This document shows positions 1 to 7,264 of a DNA stretch of 41,217 nt, one piece after another. This DNA is from Gammaproteobacteria bacterium (lineage in GTDB: Bacteria > Pseudomonadota > Gammaproteobacteria > Steroidobacterales > Steroidobacteraceae): positions 1 to 41,217 of the forward strand of contig SCUD01000091.1 of NCBI GenBank assembly GCA_004297335.1. Reading direction: 5' to 3'. Each line of letters starts with the position of its first letter. Position 1 is the first letter of the stretch. The translations under genes and the position numbers were made by a program. The notes beneath the pieces are model-generated. The model made no database searches and had not been told where the DNA came from. It saw only the letters and a program-made list of their open reading frames with translations.

Positions 1-1
1 C

Positions 2-82
2 GGGACTTACCCACCCCTTGGTCCACCGTGCCGCCAGCGTTCCAGGGCGCGCGGCCCCGTGGACAAGGCGTGGGTAAGTCCC
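2..82. repeat. Long imperfect inverted repeat (hairpin or MITE-like)
   Basis: A perfect 13-bp inverted repeat, GGGACTTACCCAC at 2-14 and its complement at 70-82, encloses a second arm pair (CCTTGGTCCAC against GTGGACAAGG, one bulged base). The stretch could fold into one long hairpin with a GC-rich loop. It lies downstream of the SLC13 permease, which is read toward it. There is no T-tract, so it is not a classic terminator. A REP/MITE-type element is possible; other copies were not seen in this window. Confidence 0.5.
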
Positions 83-143
83 ACCCGCTCAGACTCAAAC
101 CTCAATTGGAATTGACTGGCAGGGCGCCGTGAATCGCTGCTTC

Positions 144-1946
144 TCACAGCAGCGCATATTCCCGCGCCAGCAGCCAGGTCAGCGTGAGCCACAGCAGCAG
201 CGCCAGCGGCAGGCCGGCGCGGACGAAGTCGCGGAAGCGGTAGCCGGCGGCGGCCATCACCAGCAGGTTGGTCTGGTAGGCCATCGGCGTCACGAAGCAC
301 AGGTTGCAGCCGAACAGTACCGCCAGCACGAAGGGCCGCGGGTCGACGCCGAGCAGCGTCGCCATAGTGACGGCGACCGGCGTGCCGATGATCGCGGCGG
401 CGTTGTTCGAGACGAAGTTCGTGATCACCGCCATCAGCGCCATCAATGCGGCGATCACGGCGACCGGCGGCAGGTGCCCGCCGAGCGCCGCGAGCCCCTG
501 GCCGGCGGCGGCGATGGAGCCGGTCGCCGTGAGGGCCTCGCCGAGCGCGAGGCTTGCGACGACGATCAGGATCACCTTCGACGACAGCGCATCGGTGGCC
601 TCGCGCCAGCCCAGGCAGCCGGTCAGGACCATCGCCGCGACCCCGACCGCGGAGGCCAGCACCATCGGCAGCAGCCCGCCGGCCGCGAGCCCGATCACGC
701 CCGCCATGATCAGCAGCGCGAGCGGCGCACGCCGCGTATGCGGCAGTTCCCGCATCGCATCGAGGATCAGCAGCCCGGGCGCGGCGCGCAGCGATTCCAC
801 GCTTTCCCTGGATCCCTGCACCAGCATCACGTCACCGGGGCGCAGCGCGGCACGCGCGGGATCGAGCGGATGCTCCCGCCCCGGGCGATGCAGGCCGATC
901 ACAGCCAGTCCGTGCTGGTCGGCGAAGCGCTGGGCGCCGAGCGTGGTACCCGCGAGATCGGAATCCGCAGTTACCAGCGCCTGTGCCAGCGTCTGGCCGG
1001 CGGCACCCGGCGCCGACTGTGGCTCGCGCGGATGCAGCCAGGCGCCGAGCACGGCGGCGTGCTCGCGCAGGTCCTCGGGGGCATCCTGCACCAGCAGCCG
1101 GTCGCCGGCCTGCAGGCGGACATCGGGCAGCAGCGCCAGCCCGTGGCCGCCGCGCAGCAGCCGCAGCGGCCGCAGGCCGCGGGCGCGCTTCACGGCTTCC
1201 TTGAGTTCGCGACCGGCGGCATAGCCGCCCTCCCGGATCTCGAGCGCGGCATCGAAGGTGAGCGGCTCGACCCGTGGCCGGTCACCGCTGTCCTTCGGCA
1301 GGAGGCGCGGCACCACCAGCCACAGGTATGGCAGCGCGATCGCGGCGGCGACGGCGACCAGTGGCGTGAATTCGAACAGGCCGAAGGCCGGCACGCCGAG
1401 GCTGGCGGCGATGCCGACCACCAGCAGGTTGGTCGAGGTGCCGATCGTCGTGGCCATGCCGCCGATGATCACCGCATAGTTCATCGGCAGCAGCGTGCGC
1501 GTTGCGCTGGTGCCCGTGCGGGCCGCGATCGCGACCAGCACCGGCATCACCAGCACGACGACCGGCGTGTCGTTGACGACGCCGCTGACCCCGATGCAGA
1601 ACACCAGCAGCAGCAGGAACGCGAGCGGTGGCGCGAAGGCCCACAGCCGGGCGAAGTGGCGCACGACGGGCTCGAAGGCGCCGGTGGCGGTAAGCCCGCG
1701 GCCCAGCACCATCAGGAAGCAGATCGTCACCAGCGCGGTATTGCCGAATCCGGCCAGGAACTGTTCCGGCCCGAGTGTGTGCTCGCCGTTGCGGTACGGG
1801 AAGACGCCGAACAGCAGCATCAGCGCCAGCAGTGCCAGCAGCGCGGTGCTCTGTTCCGGCAGGCGCTCGCTCGCAAAGAGCCAGAACACCCCCGCCGTGA
1901 TCGCGAGTACCCCGAGTGCGTGCCAGTCGATGAAGCCGAATTCCAT
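144..1946 (-). CDS. SLC13/DASS-type permease with two RCK_C (TrkA-C) domains
   Basis: This 600-residue inner-membrane protein resembles the SLC13 anion/sodium symporter group that carries cytoplasmic RCK_C domains. Hydrophobic helices fill about residues 8-210 and 410-600. The middle (about 215-400) is hydrophilic and contains two RCK_C-like copies, recognisable from 'LQAGDRLLVQD' and 'LRPGDVMLVQGS'. The transport-domain signatures 'NDTPVVVLVMPV' and 'TIGTSTNLLV' in the first half and 'NFVSNNAAAIIG' in the second fit the family's pseudo-symmetric halves. Likely substrates are sulfate, dicarboxylate or a similar anion; none can be assigned. The length is normal and the frame intact. ctaB lies 47 bp upstream on the same strand, but no functional link is known. 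Confidence 0.88.
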   Translation of the reverse strand: MEFGFIDWHALGVLAITAGVFWLFASERLPEQSTALLALLALMLLFGVFPYRNGEHTLGPEQFLAGFGNTALVTICFLMVLGRGLTATGAFEPVVRHFARLWAFAPPLAFLLLLVFCIGVSGVVNDTPVVVLVMPVLVAIAARTGTSATRTLLPMNYAVIIGGMATTIGTSTNLLVVGIAASLGVPAFGLFEFTPLVAVAAAIALPYLWLVVPRLLPKDSGDRPRVEPLTFDAALEIREGGYAAGRELKEAVKRARGLRPLRLLRGGHGLALLPDVRLQAGDRLLVQDAPEDLREHAAVLGAWLHPREPQSAPGAAGQTLAQALVTADSDLAGTTLGAQRFADQHGLAVIGLHRPGREHPLDPARAALRPGDVMLVQGSRESVESLRAAPGLLILDAMRELPHTRRAPLALLIMAGVIGLAAGGLLPMVLASAVGVAAMVLTGCLGWREATDALSSKVILIVVASLALGEALTATGSIAAAGQGLAALGGHLPPVAVIAALMALMAVITNFVSNNAAAIIGTPVAVTMATLLGVDPRPFVLAVLFGCNLCFVTPMAYQTNLLVMAAAGYRFRDFVRAGLPLALLLWLTLTWLLAREYALL

Positions 1947-1993
1947 GCCGGCAGTCTAGCGCAGCCCGGGGCGCGGGCCGGCGCCGGCCGGGA

Positions 1994-2914
1994 TCAGCCG
2001 GTGATCGGGGGCAGGTAGTGATCCACCAGCAGCGCCGCGAACAGCAGCGCCAGGTAATTGACCGACCAGCGGAAGGTGCGCATCGGCAGCGTCGGCTCCT
2101 CGCTCGTCCGCAGCGACCAGGCGTAGCGGAGGAATACTCCATCGAGCACCAGCGCGACCAGCAGGTAGGGCAGCCCGGCCATGCCGGTCAGGTACGGCAT
2201 GACGGTGACGACGGTGAGCAGCACCGTGTAGTACCAGATGAACTGCTTGGTGTAGGCGACGCCGTGCGTGACCGGCAGCATCGGGATGCCGACCCGCGCG
2301 TACTCGTCGCGGCGCGCGATCGCGAGCGACCAGAAGTGCGGCGGCGTCCACGCGAAGATGATCAGGAACAGCAGCAGTGCATCGGTATCGACCGCGCCGG
2401 TCACCGCGGTCCAGCCGAGCAACGGCGGCGCGGCGCCCGCGGCGCCACCGATGACGATGTTCTGCGGCGTCGCGCGCTTGAGCCAGACCGTGTAGATCAC
2501 CGCATAGCCGATCAGCGAGACGAAGGTCAGGATCGCCGTCAGTGCGTTGACCAGCAGCGCGAGCATCAGCATCGAGCCGGCGCCCAGCACGAAGGCGAAC
2601 GACAGCGCGTAGGCCTCCGAGACCGTGCCGCGCGGCAGCGGGCGGGCCCGCGTGCGGGCCATCTCGGCGTCGATGCGCGCATCCAGCACGTGGTTGATCG
2701 CGGCCGCCGAGGCCGAGGCGAGCGCGATGCCGAGCGTGCCCCAGAACAGGCCGCCGGCCGGCGGCAGCCCCGGCACGGCGAGGAACATGCCGACGATGGC
2801 CGTGAACACGATCAGTGCCACGACCCGCGGCTTGGTCAGCTGGAAATACTCGCCGGCGCGGCTCGCGAACGAGGCCGGGGCGGCAGTGCCGGCGCTGTGG
2901 GATTGCGGTCTCAT
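1994..2914 (-). CDS. ctaB: Protoheme IX farnesyltransferase (heme O synthase)
   Basis: This UbiA-family membrane prenyltransferase converts heme B to heme O for the terminal oxidase. The 306-residue protein starts at the ATG giving MRPQSHSAG, the usual length; the frame stays open further upstream but that extension overlaps the neighbouring gene and is not family-like. '[10 protein letters not shown]' opens the first helix. The Asp-rich prenyl-diphosphate motif is '[20 protein letters not shown]', and the second conserved loop contains '[13 protein letters not shown]'. It normally sits directly after ctaA; here about 2.3 kb of accessory DNA (a broken ATPase, an hsdR remnant, an orphan antitoxin-like gene) separates them. 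Confidence 0.95.
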   Translation of the reverse strand: MRPQSHSAGTAAPASFASRAGEYFQLTKPRVVALIVFTAIVGMFLAVPGLPPAGGLFWGTLGIALASASAAAINHVLDARIDAEMARTRARPLPRGTVSEAYALSFAFVLGAGSMLMLALLVNALTAILTFVSLIGYAVIYTVWLKRATPQNIVIGGAAGAAPPLLGWTAVTGAVDTDALLLFLIIFAWTPPHFWSLAIARRDEYARVGIPMLPVTHGVAYTKQFIWYYTVLLTVVTVMPYLTGMAGLPYLLVALVLDGVFLRYAWSLRTSEEPTLPMRTFRWSVNYLALLFAALLVDHYLPPITG

Positions 2915-3029
2915 CGGCGACGCGATCCTAGCACACTCCGCCCGTGCCACACGATTGGCCGGGCACCAAACTAGCGTATAGCCGATGCCTGAACTTGCGT
3001 TCAGCCGCCCGCTCAGCCTATCGTGCGCC

Positions 3030-4129
3030 ATGTCCGGGCCCGCCAGAACGATCCCGCGACTGCTCGCTCCCCGCCTCAATGCCGCCCTGCGCGACTGCCG
3101 GCTCGGTCCATCCTGGACGAAGTGCAGCGCATCCCGGAAATCTTCTCCTCGCTCAAGGCAGAGATCGACCGGCGCCGGACCCCGGGACGCTTCATTCTCA
3201 CGGGGTCGGCCAACGTCCTGCTCGTGCCGCGGCTTGCGGATTCGCTTGCCGGACGCATGGAGATTCTCCGGCTCCATCCGCTCGCGCAGTCGGAGCTCGC
3301 GGGTACCCAGTCCCGGTTCATCGATCGTCTGTTCAGTGGACAGTTCAAGACCTCCCTGTCCGAGCGTCTCGGCGGCGAGCTGGCCCGGCGCATCGTCGAT
3401 GGGGGCTACCCTGCCGCGCTGGCGCGGAGAGCGGCGGCGCGCCGGCGTGCCTGGTACCGCGACTACGTGGACACGCAGATCCAGCGTGACGTGCGCGACC
3501 TGAGTCGCCTGCGTTCACTCGATACCCTGCCGAAGCTGATCGGGCTCGTGGCGGCATATACCGCTCGTCTCATCAACGTTGCGGATCTCGCGGCACCGTT
3601 CGAACTGACGCGCCAGACCGTCCACGAGCACATCACGCTGCTCGAGCGCCTCTTCCTGCTGGATCGTCTGCCGTCGTGGCACAGCAATCACATGAGCCGC
3701 CTGGTCAAGCGGCCCAAGCTGCACATTGGCGATACGGGCGTCGCCTGCGCCCTGCTGGGCCTCGATGCCGCCCGGCTGGACGCCGACCGATCCAGGTTCG
3801 GCCCGATGCTCGAAACGTTCGTCCTGCAGGAATTGAAGCGTCACGCCAGCGGGCGGGCGGATCCCGTGGCGTTTCATCACTTTCGCGATCGCGACGACTT
3901 CGAAGTCGACATCGTCCTGGAGGAAGCTGGCACGCGGCTGGCCGGCATCGAAGTGAAGGCCGCGGCTTCGGTGAACGAGGCCGACCTGCGCGGACTGCGG
4001 AAGCTGCGCGCCGCCGCCGGGAAACGCTTCGTCGCCGGCATCGTGCTCTACGACGGCGAGGCGACGGTGGCTTTCGGTGACGGACTGTTCGCGGTTCCGG
4101 TCCGGGCGCTGTGGGAACAGCATGACTGA
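3030..4129 (+). pseudogene. AAA_14/DUF4143-family ATPase, Walker A region deleted
   Basis: The stretch from '[10 protein letters not shown]' to the stop matches AAA-ATPases with a C-terminal DUF4143 domain: Walker B 'ILDEVQR', sensor-like '[13 protein letters not shown]', '[10 protein letters not shown]', winged-helix segment 'LTRQTVHEHITLLERL', and C-terminal nuclease-like 'IEVKAAASV'. The N-terminal portion with the P-loop is missing. The true N-terminus appears in another frame from ATG 3030 ([20 protein letters not shown]) and breaks off near 3104, directly before Walker B. About 60-70 codons have therefore been lost, together with a frameshift. A protein restarted from a downstream codon could not bind ATP normally. 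The neighbouring hsdR remnant suggests a decayed restriction or defence patch. Confidence 0.85.
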
Positions 4130-4132
4130 CCC

Positions 4133-4350
4133 CCGGAACAGAAAGCCCGCCACGACATTGACGCGAAGCTCCTCGCGTCCGGCTGGCTGGTGCAGGACCG
4201 CGGTGATCTGGACTTGACCGCCGCCCGCTGCCGTATCTCTTTGAATCCAACGGCGCGGTGACCTTCTTCACCAACGGCCGCGACCCGAAGCCGCGCAGCC
4301 GCAAGCTGTGCAGCAGCATTGCGAAGAAGCTGCCGAAGTCGACTACCTGA
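4133..4350 (+). pseudogene. Remnant of type I restriction enzyme R subunit (hsdR)
   Basis: Two pieces of an HsdR N-terminal region are fused. The first frame, from CCG 4133, reads 'PEQKARHDIDAKLLASGW' and continues to 'LDLTAAR', the usual start of HsdR. At about 4228 the reading shifts to a second frame with 'LPYLFESNGAVTFFTNG' followed by 'RDPKPRSRKL', a block normally roughly 80 residues further on, ending at TGA 4350. The helicase motor and the rest of the gene are absent, and no hsdM or hsdS is visible. It begins four bases after the stop of the broken ATPase. Recognition rests on remembered family motifs, not an alignment. Confidence 0.72.
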
Positions 4351-4398
4351 GCGCGAGACGGTTCTCGTGTAGGATAATTGCAGACGCGGAGGTGCCCC

Positions 4399-5097
4399 AT
4401 GGAAAATGAACAGCTTGATCGATTGCGCCGGACACCCGCGTACCCGTTCTTTGAGGCCGCGCACTACCTCAACATGCCCGTAAGCACACTGCGCTCGTGG
4501 TGCATAGGGCAGGACTACAGGGTCGGCGGGGAGATCAGACGGTTCCGGCCGCTCATTGAGCTGGACGGTGGCAGGAGCGAGGGGCTGTCGTTCCTGAATC
4601 TCGTGGAGGCGCATGTTCTGGCGGCCATTCGCCGCAAGCATGACATCCCGCTGCCCAAGGTTCGGGAGGCTCTGGCGTTCATGCAGAAGAGAATGAACAC
4701 GCCGCGGCCGTTGGTGGAGCGTTCTTTCCAGACTGACGGTGTGAGTCTCTTTGTCGAGGAGCTGAGTTTCCTCATCAACGTGACGCATGAGGGCCAGATC
4801 GAAATGAAGGAGCTGCTGCTGGCGCACCTTCACCGAATCGAACGCGATTCGGCTGGCCTGCCCATCCGCCTGTTTCCATTTACCAGGACGGGAACGCAGG
4901 AGCGGCAGGCGCCTGTGCAGATCGACCCCACGATTGCCTTCGGGCGCCCGTCCTTGCGGGGCAGGGCGGTGCCCACGGCTGTCCTCGCGGACCGTTTCAA
5001 AGCTGGGGAGCCGATGAGCGAGCTGGCCAGCGATTTCGACGTCACCGTGGAGGTCATTGAAGACGCCATTCGGTGCGAGCTTGATCGCGCGGCCTGA
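4399..5097 (+). CDS. MerR-like HTH / DUF433 protein, orphan antitoxin-like regulator
   Basis: This 232-residue cytoplasmic protein starts at ATG 4399, with GGAGGTG placed five bases upstream. The N-terminal half reads as a MerR-like helix-turn-helix ('YPFFEAAHYLNMPVSTLRSW'), followed by a helical linker. The last 60 or so residues form a DUF433 domain ('PTIAFGRPSLRGRAVPTAVL', then 'FDVTVEVIEDAIRCE'). DUF433 proteins are commonly the antitoxin of VapB45-type pairs, with a PIN-like DUF5615 toxin directly downstream. Here the 123 bp after the stop and the next gene on the opposite strand hold no such toxin. It may be a surviving orphan antitoxin or an independent regulator. Confidence 0.75.
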   Translation: MENEQLDRLRRTPAYPFFEAAHYLNMPVSTLRSWCIGQDYRVGGEIRRFRPLIELDGGRSEGLSFLNLVEAHVLAAIRRKHDIPLPKVREALAFMQKRMNTPRPLVERSFQTDGVSLFVEELSFLINVTHEGQIEMKELLLAHLHRIERDSAGLPIRLFPFTRTGTQERQAPVQIDPTIAFGRPSLRGRAVPTAVLADRFKAGEPMSELASDFDVTVEVIEDAIRCELDRAA

Positions 5098-5220
5098 GCC
5101 AGCGCCGCAGAGCTGCCAGTCAGCCGTGGCCGCTCCTCTACACCTTTGGACTGTCCGCGGGGCTTGCGAAGGTGAGATTGCGAGGCAGTCGGGATTCGAA
5201 GTAGGCGCCCGGCCCTCCGT

Positions 5221-6252
5221 TCAGGCCCGGAGCCTGGGCGCCGGGGTGCCCGGCCGCGGGTGCAGGTAGCGCAGCAGCGTGACCATCGCGAGCACCAGCA
5301 GCGCCGCCCCGCCGTTGTGCGCGGTACCGAGCCACAGGGGCCAGCCCTGCCAGACCAGGTTCATGCCGATCAGCATCTGCAGCAGTACCGCCAGCCCGAC
5401 CGCGATGGCCGCCGCCTGGGTGCCCGTGGTCTGGCCACGTCGCCAGGCGCCGGCAGCCAGCACCAGCAGCAGGACCGTCGTCAGATAGGCTCCGATCCGG
5501 TGCGTGTAGTGGATCGCGACCCGGGCCGGCGCATCGAGCACCCCGCCCTCGTAGTCGATGCCCAGCCCGCGCCACAGTACGAAGGCATCCCCGAAATCCA
5601 TCTGCGGCCACCAGCCGCCCTGGCAGGTCGGGAAGTCGGTGCAGGCGGCGGCTGCATAATTGGTGCTGGTCCAGCCGCCCAGCGATACCTGCACCGCGAC
5701 GACGGCCATGCCGAGGATGGCGAGACGTGCGAACGGGCGCTCGGCCGCCTTGCGCTCGCGGCGTTCGGGAGCGAGCGACAGCCACCAGAGCAGCGACAGG
5801 GTCAGCAGTCCGCCGAGCAGGTGCAGCGTCACGATCAGCGGTTTCAGCAGCAGGGTGACCGTCCACATGCCGAGCAGGCCCTGCGTGACGACGAGCGGTA
5901 CCAGCAGCCAGGGCAGCACGCGCGGCTGGCCGGGATCGCGGCGGTTCCAGAAGGCGAACGCGGCGAGCGCCAGGATCAGCAGACCGAGCGTGGTCGCGAT
6001 GTAGCGGTGCACCATCTCGTGCAGCGCCTTCTGGTAGTCGAACGGCCGGTCCGGGAAGGCGGCGCTGGCGTCATCGATGCGATCCTCGACCTGGGCAGGG
6101 TGGATGTGCCCGTAGCAGCCCGGCCAGTCGGGACAGCCGAGGCCGGCGTCGGTCAGCCGGACCCAGGCCCCGACCACGACCACGACGGCGCAGAAAACGG
6201 CCGCGAGCCGCGCGATGCGCCGGAACCAGAGCAACCGTGAGCTGGCGAGCAT
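5221..6252 (-). CDS. ctaA: Heme A synthase, COX15/CtaA family
   Basis: This membrane enzyme oxidises the C8 methyl of heme O to give heme A for cytochrome c oxidase. It has 343 residues and about eight transmembrane helices in two homologous four-helix halves. Signature segments are 'RLTDAGLGCPDWPGCYGHIHP' near residue 32 (shown only in part by its GCPDWPGC core), heme-ligand 'HEMVHRYIATTLG', 'TLHLLGGLL', 'HYTHRIGAYLTT' and 'GTAHNGGAALL'. The extramembrane cysteine pair is present as 'AACTDFPTCQGGWWP'. The SCO-like gene lies 18 bp upstream and is probably co-transcribed. ctaB, normally next, is displaced by the accessory patch at 3-5.1 kb. Confidence 0.95.
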   Translation of the reverse strand: MLASSRLLWFRRIARLAAVFCAVVVVVGAWVRLTDAGLGCPDWPGCYGHIHPAQVEDRIDDASAAFPDRPFDYQKALHEMVHRYIATTLGLLILALAAFAFWNRRDPGQPRVLPWLLVPLVVTQGLLGMWTVTLLLKPLIVTLHLLGGLLTLSLLWWLSLAPERRERKAAERPFARLAILGMAVVAVQVSLGGWTSTNYAAAACTDFPTCQGGWWPQMDFGDAFVLWRGLGIDYEGGVLDAPARVAIHYTHRIGAYLTTVLLLVLAAGAWRRGQTTGTQAAAIAVGLAVLLQMLIGMNLVWQGWPLWLGTAHNGGAALLVLAMVTLLRYLHPRPGTPAPRLRA

Positions 6253-6270
6253 GCAGACTCCCGTGGTCCT

Positions 6271-6879
6271 TCAACCGATCCGTGACAGGCGCAGCAGCCG
6301 CTCGAGGTCGGCGAGCAGGCCGCGGGCCGCGCCGGCGGCAGGATACCCGAGGATCAGGTTGCCGAGGGGGTCGATCACGTAGAGGCTGTCCCCGCCCATC
6401 GCGGGCGGCGGAAACCGGCCCAGCAGCTCCGCTCCGGAGGGACCATCGCCGTTGAGGACGAGCAAATCCCGCTCGCCCGGGCCGGGGAAGCCGTCCGGGC
6501 AACAAGGCCCTGTATAAAGGAACACCCGTCGCACCCGGCTCGCATCCTTGTCAAGCGCGAGCCGGACCTGGCGCAGGTCGGCGAGCGTGTTCATGCAGCG
6601 GGAATCGCAGGCGCCATCGCCGAGATAGATGAGCGTCCAGGCGCCACGCAATGTGTCCGGCGGTGCCAGGCTGCCGTCCGGGCGGGTGAGTGCCACCTCC
6701 GGCAACGGGCGCGGCGGATCCAGCAGCGTCCCGTGCTCGATGCCGGACGCCGGTTTCCAGCCGGAGCGATAAAGCAGGAGCGCGGCGATGAGTGGTGCGC
6801 CGAACAGCGCTCCGAGCAGCAGGACGCGGCCGAAGCCGCTCCGGGCCCCGGCCGGCTGATCGCGATTCAGGTTTGCCAC
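6271..6879 (-). CDS. SCO-like, thioredoxin-fold cytochrome oxidase assembly protein
   Basis: This 202-residue protein has one N-terminal membrane anchor (about residues 17-37) and a periplasmic thioredoxin-like domain. It corresponds to the small gene usually found between SURF1 and ctaA in gammaproteobacterial cox loci. 'TLIYLGDGACDSRCMNTL' carries a CxxxC pair in the place of the SCO1 copper site. A second cysteine pair, 'GPCC', lies further on. 'YVIDPLGNLILGYP' is the conserved strand-turn-strand near the C-terminus. A likely role is copper or thiol handling for oxidase CuA assembly; that is family inference. Upstream on the opposite strand is an exported protein, so the 41-bp gap must hold divergent signals. 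Confidence 0.8.
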   Translation of the reverse strand: MANLNRDQPAGARSGFGRVLLLGALFGAPLIAALLLYRSGWKPASGIEHGTLLDPPRPLPEVALTRPDGSLAPPDTLRGAWTLIYLGDGACDSRCMNTLADLRQVRLALDKDASRVRRVFLYTGPCCPDGFPGPGERDLLVLNGDGPSGAELLGRFPPPAMGGDSLYVIDPLGNLILGYPAAGAARGLLADLERLLRLSRIG

Positions 6880-6920
6880 TGCGCTACGATACCTGCTGCA
6901 CTGGCGGCAGGGACAGGAAG

Positions 6921-7262
6921 ATGGCGATCCCGCGATTCCAGGTCGTGGCTGCCATGGCGGCGGTTCTCACGCATGCGGCCGTGGCCGCCGACTACACCTA
7001 TGTCGCCGTGACCGAGGGCACCGTCCGGAAAGAGGGGATGGTCCAGGTCGGGACGCTGACCTGGCTCTGCTACGGAAAGCGCTGCACGATCCACGGGTCA
7101 TTGGACGAGCGGGATGTTGCCACCTGCCAGGCGCTGGCGCGAGAGGTCGGGCCGATCGAGTCCTTTGGCCGTCCCGGCTGGGCCCTCGGCCCCGCAGGGC
7201 TCGCCTGCTGCAACCAGCCGGACCCAGGAGCAGTGGCGCCGGGCGATTCCAGCTCTCGGTGA
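6921..7262 (+). CDS. Small exported cysteine-containing protein, function unknown
   Basis: The protein has 113 residues. It starts at ATG 6921 with 'AGGACAGGAAG' directly upstream. Residues 1-23 form a signal peptide ending 'AAVA|AD'. The mature part is short with five cysteines in pairs ('WLCYGKRCTIHG', 'ATCQALARE', 'LACCNQPD'), suggesting disulfides. I do not recognise a named family. It is read divergently from the SCO-like gene and converges with the CocE-like hydrolase, ending two bases before that gene's stop codon. Confidence 0.7.
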   Translation: MAIPRFQVVAAMAAVLTHAAVAADYTYVAVTEGTVRKEGMVQVGTLTWLCYGKRCTIHGSLDERDVATCQALAREVGPIESFGRPGWALGPAGLACCNQPDPGAVAPGDSSSR

Positions 7263-7264
7263 CT

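Noticed and set aside
129-2018. 629-codon open frame on the plus strand
   Set aside because: It is antisense to the clear SLC13 permease, rich in Arg/Gln/His, and has no family likeness; GC-rich DNA produces such shadow frames.
5098-5220. Possible toxin gene after the DUF433 protein
   Set aside because: No start with ribosome site and no PIN-like motif was found on either strand in the 123 bp.
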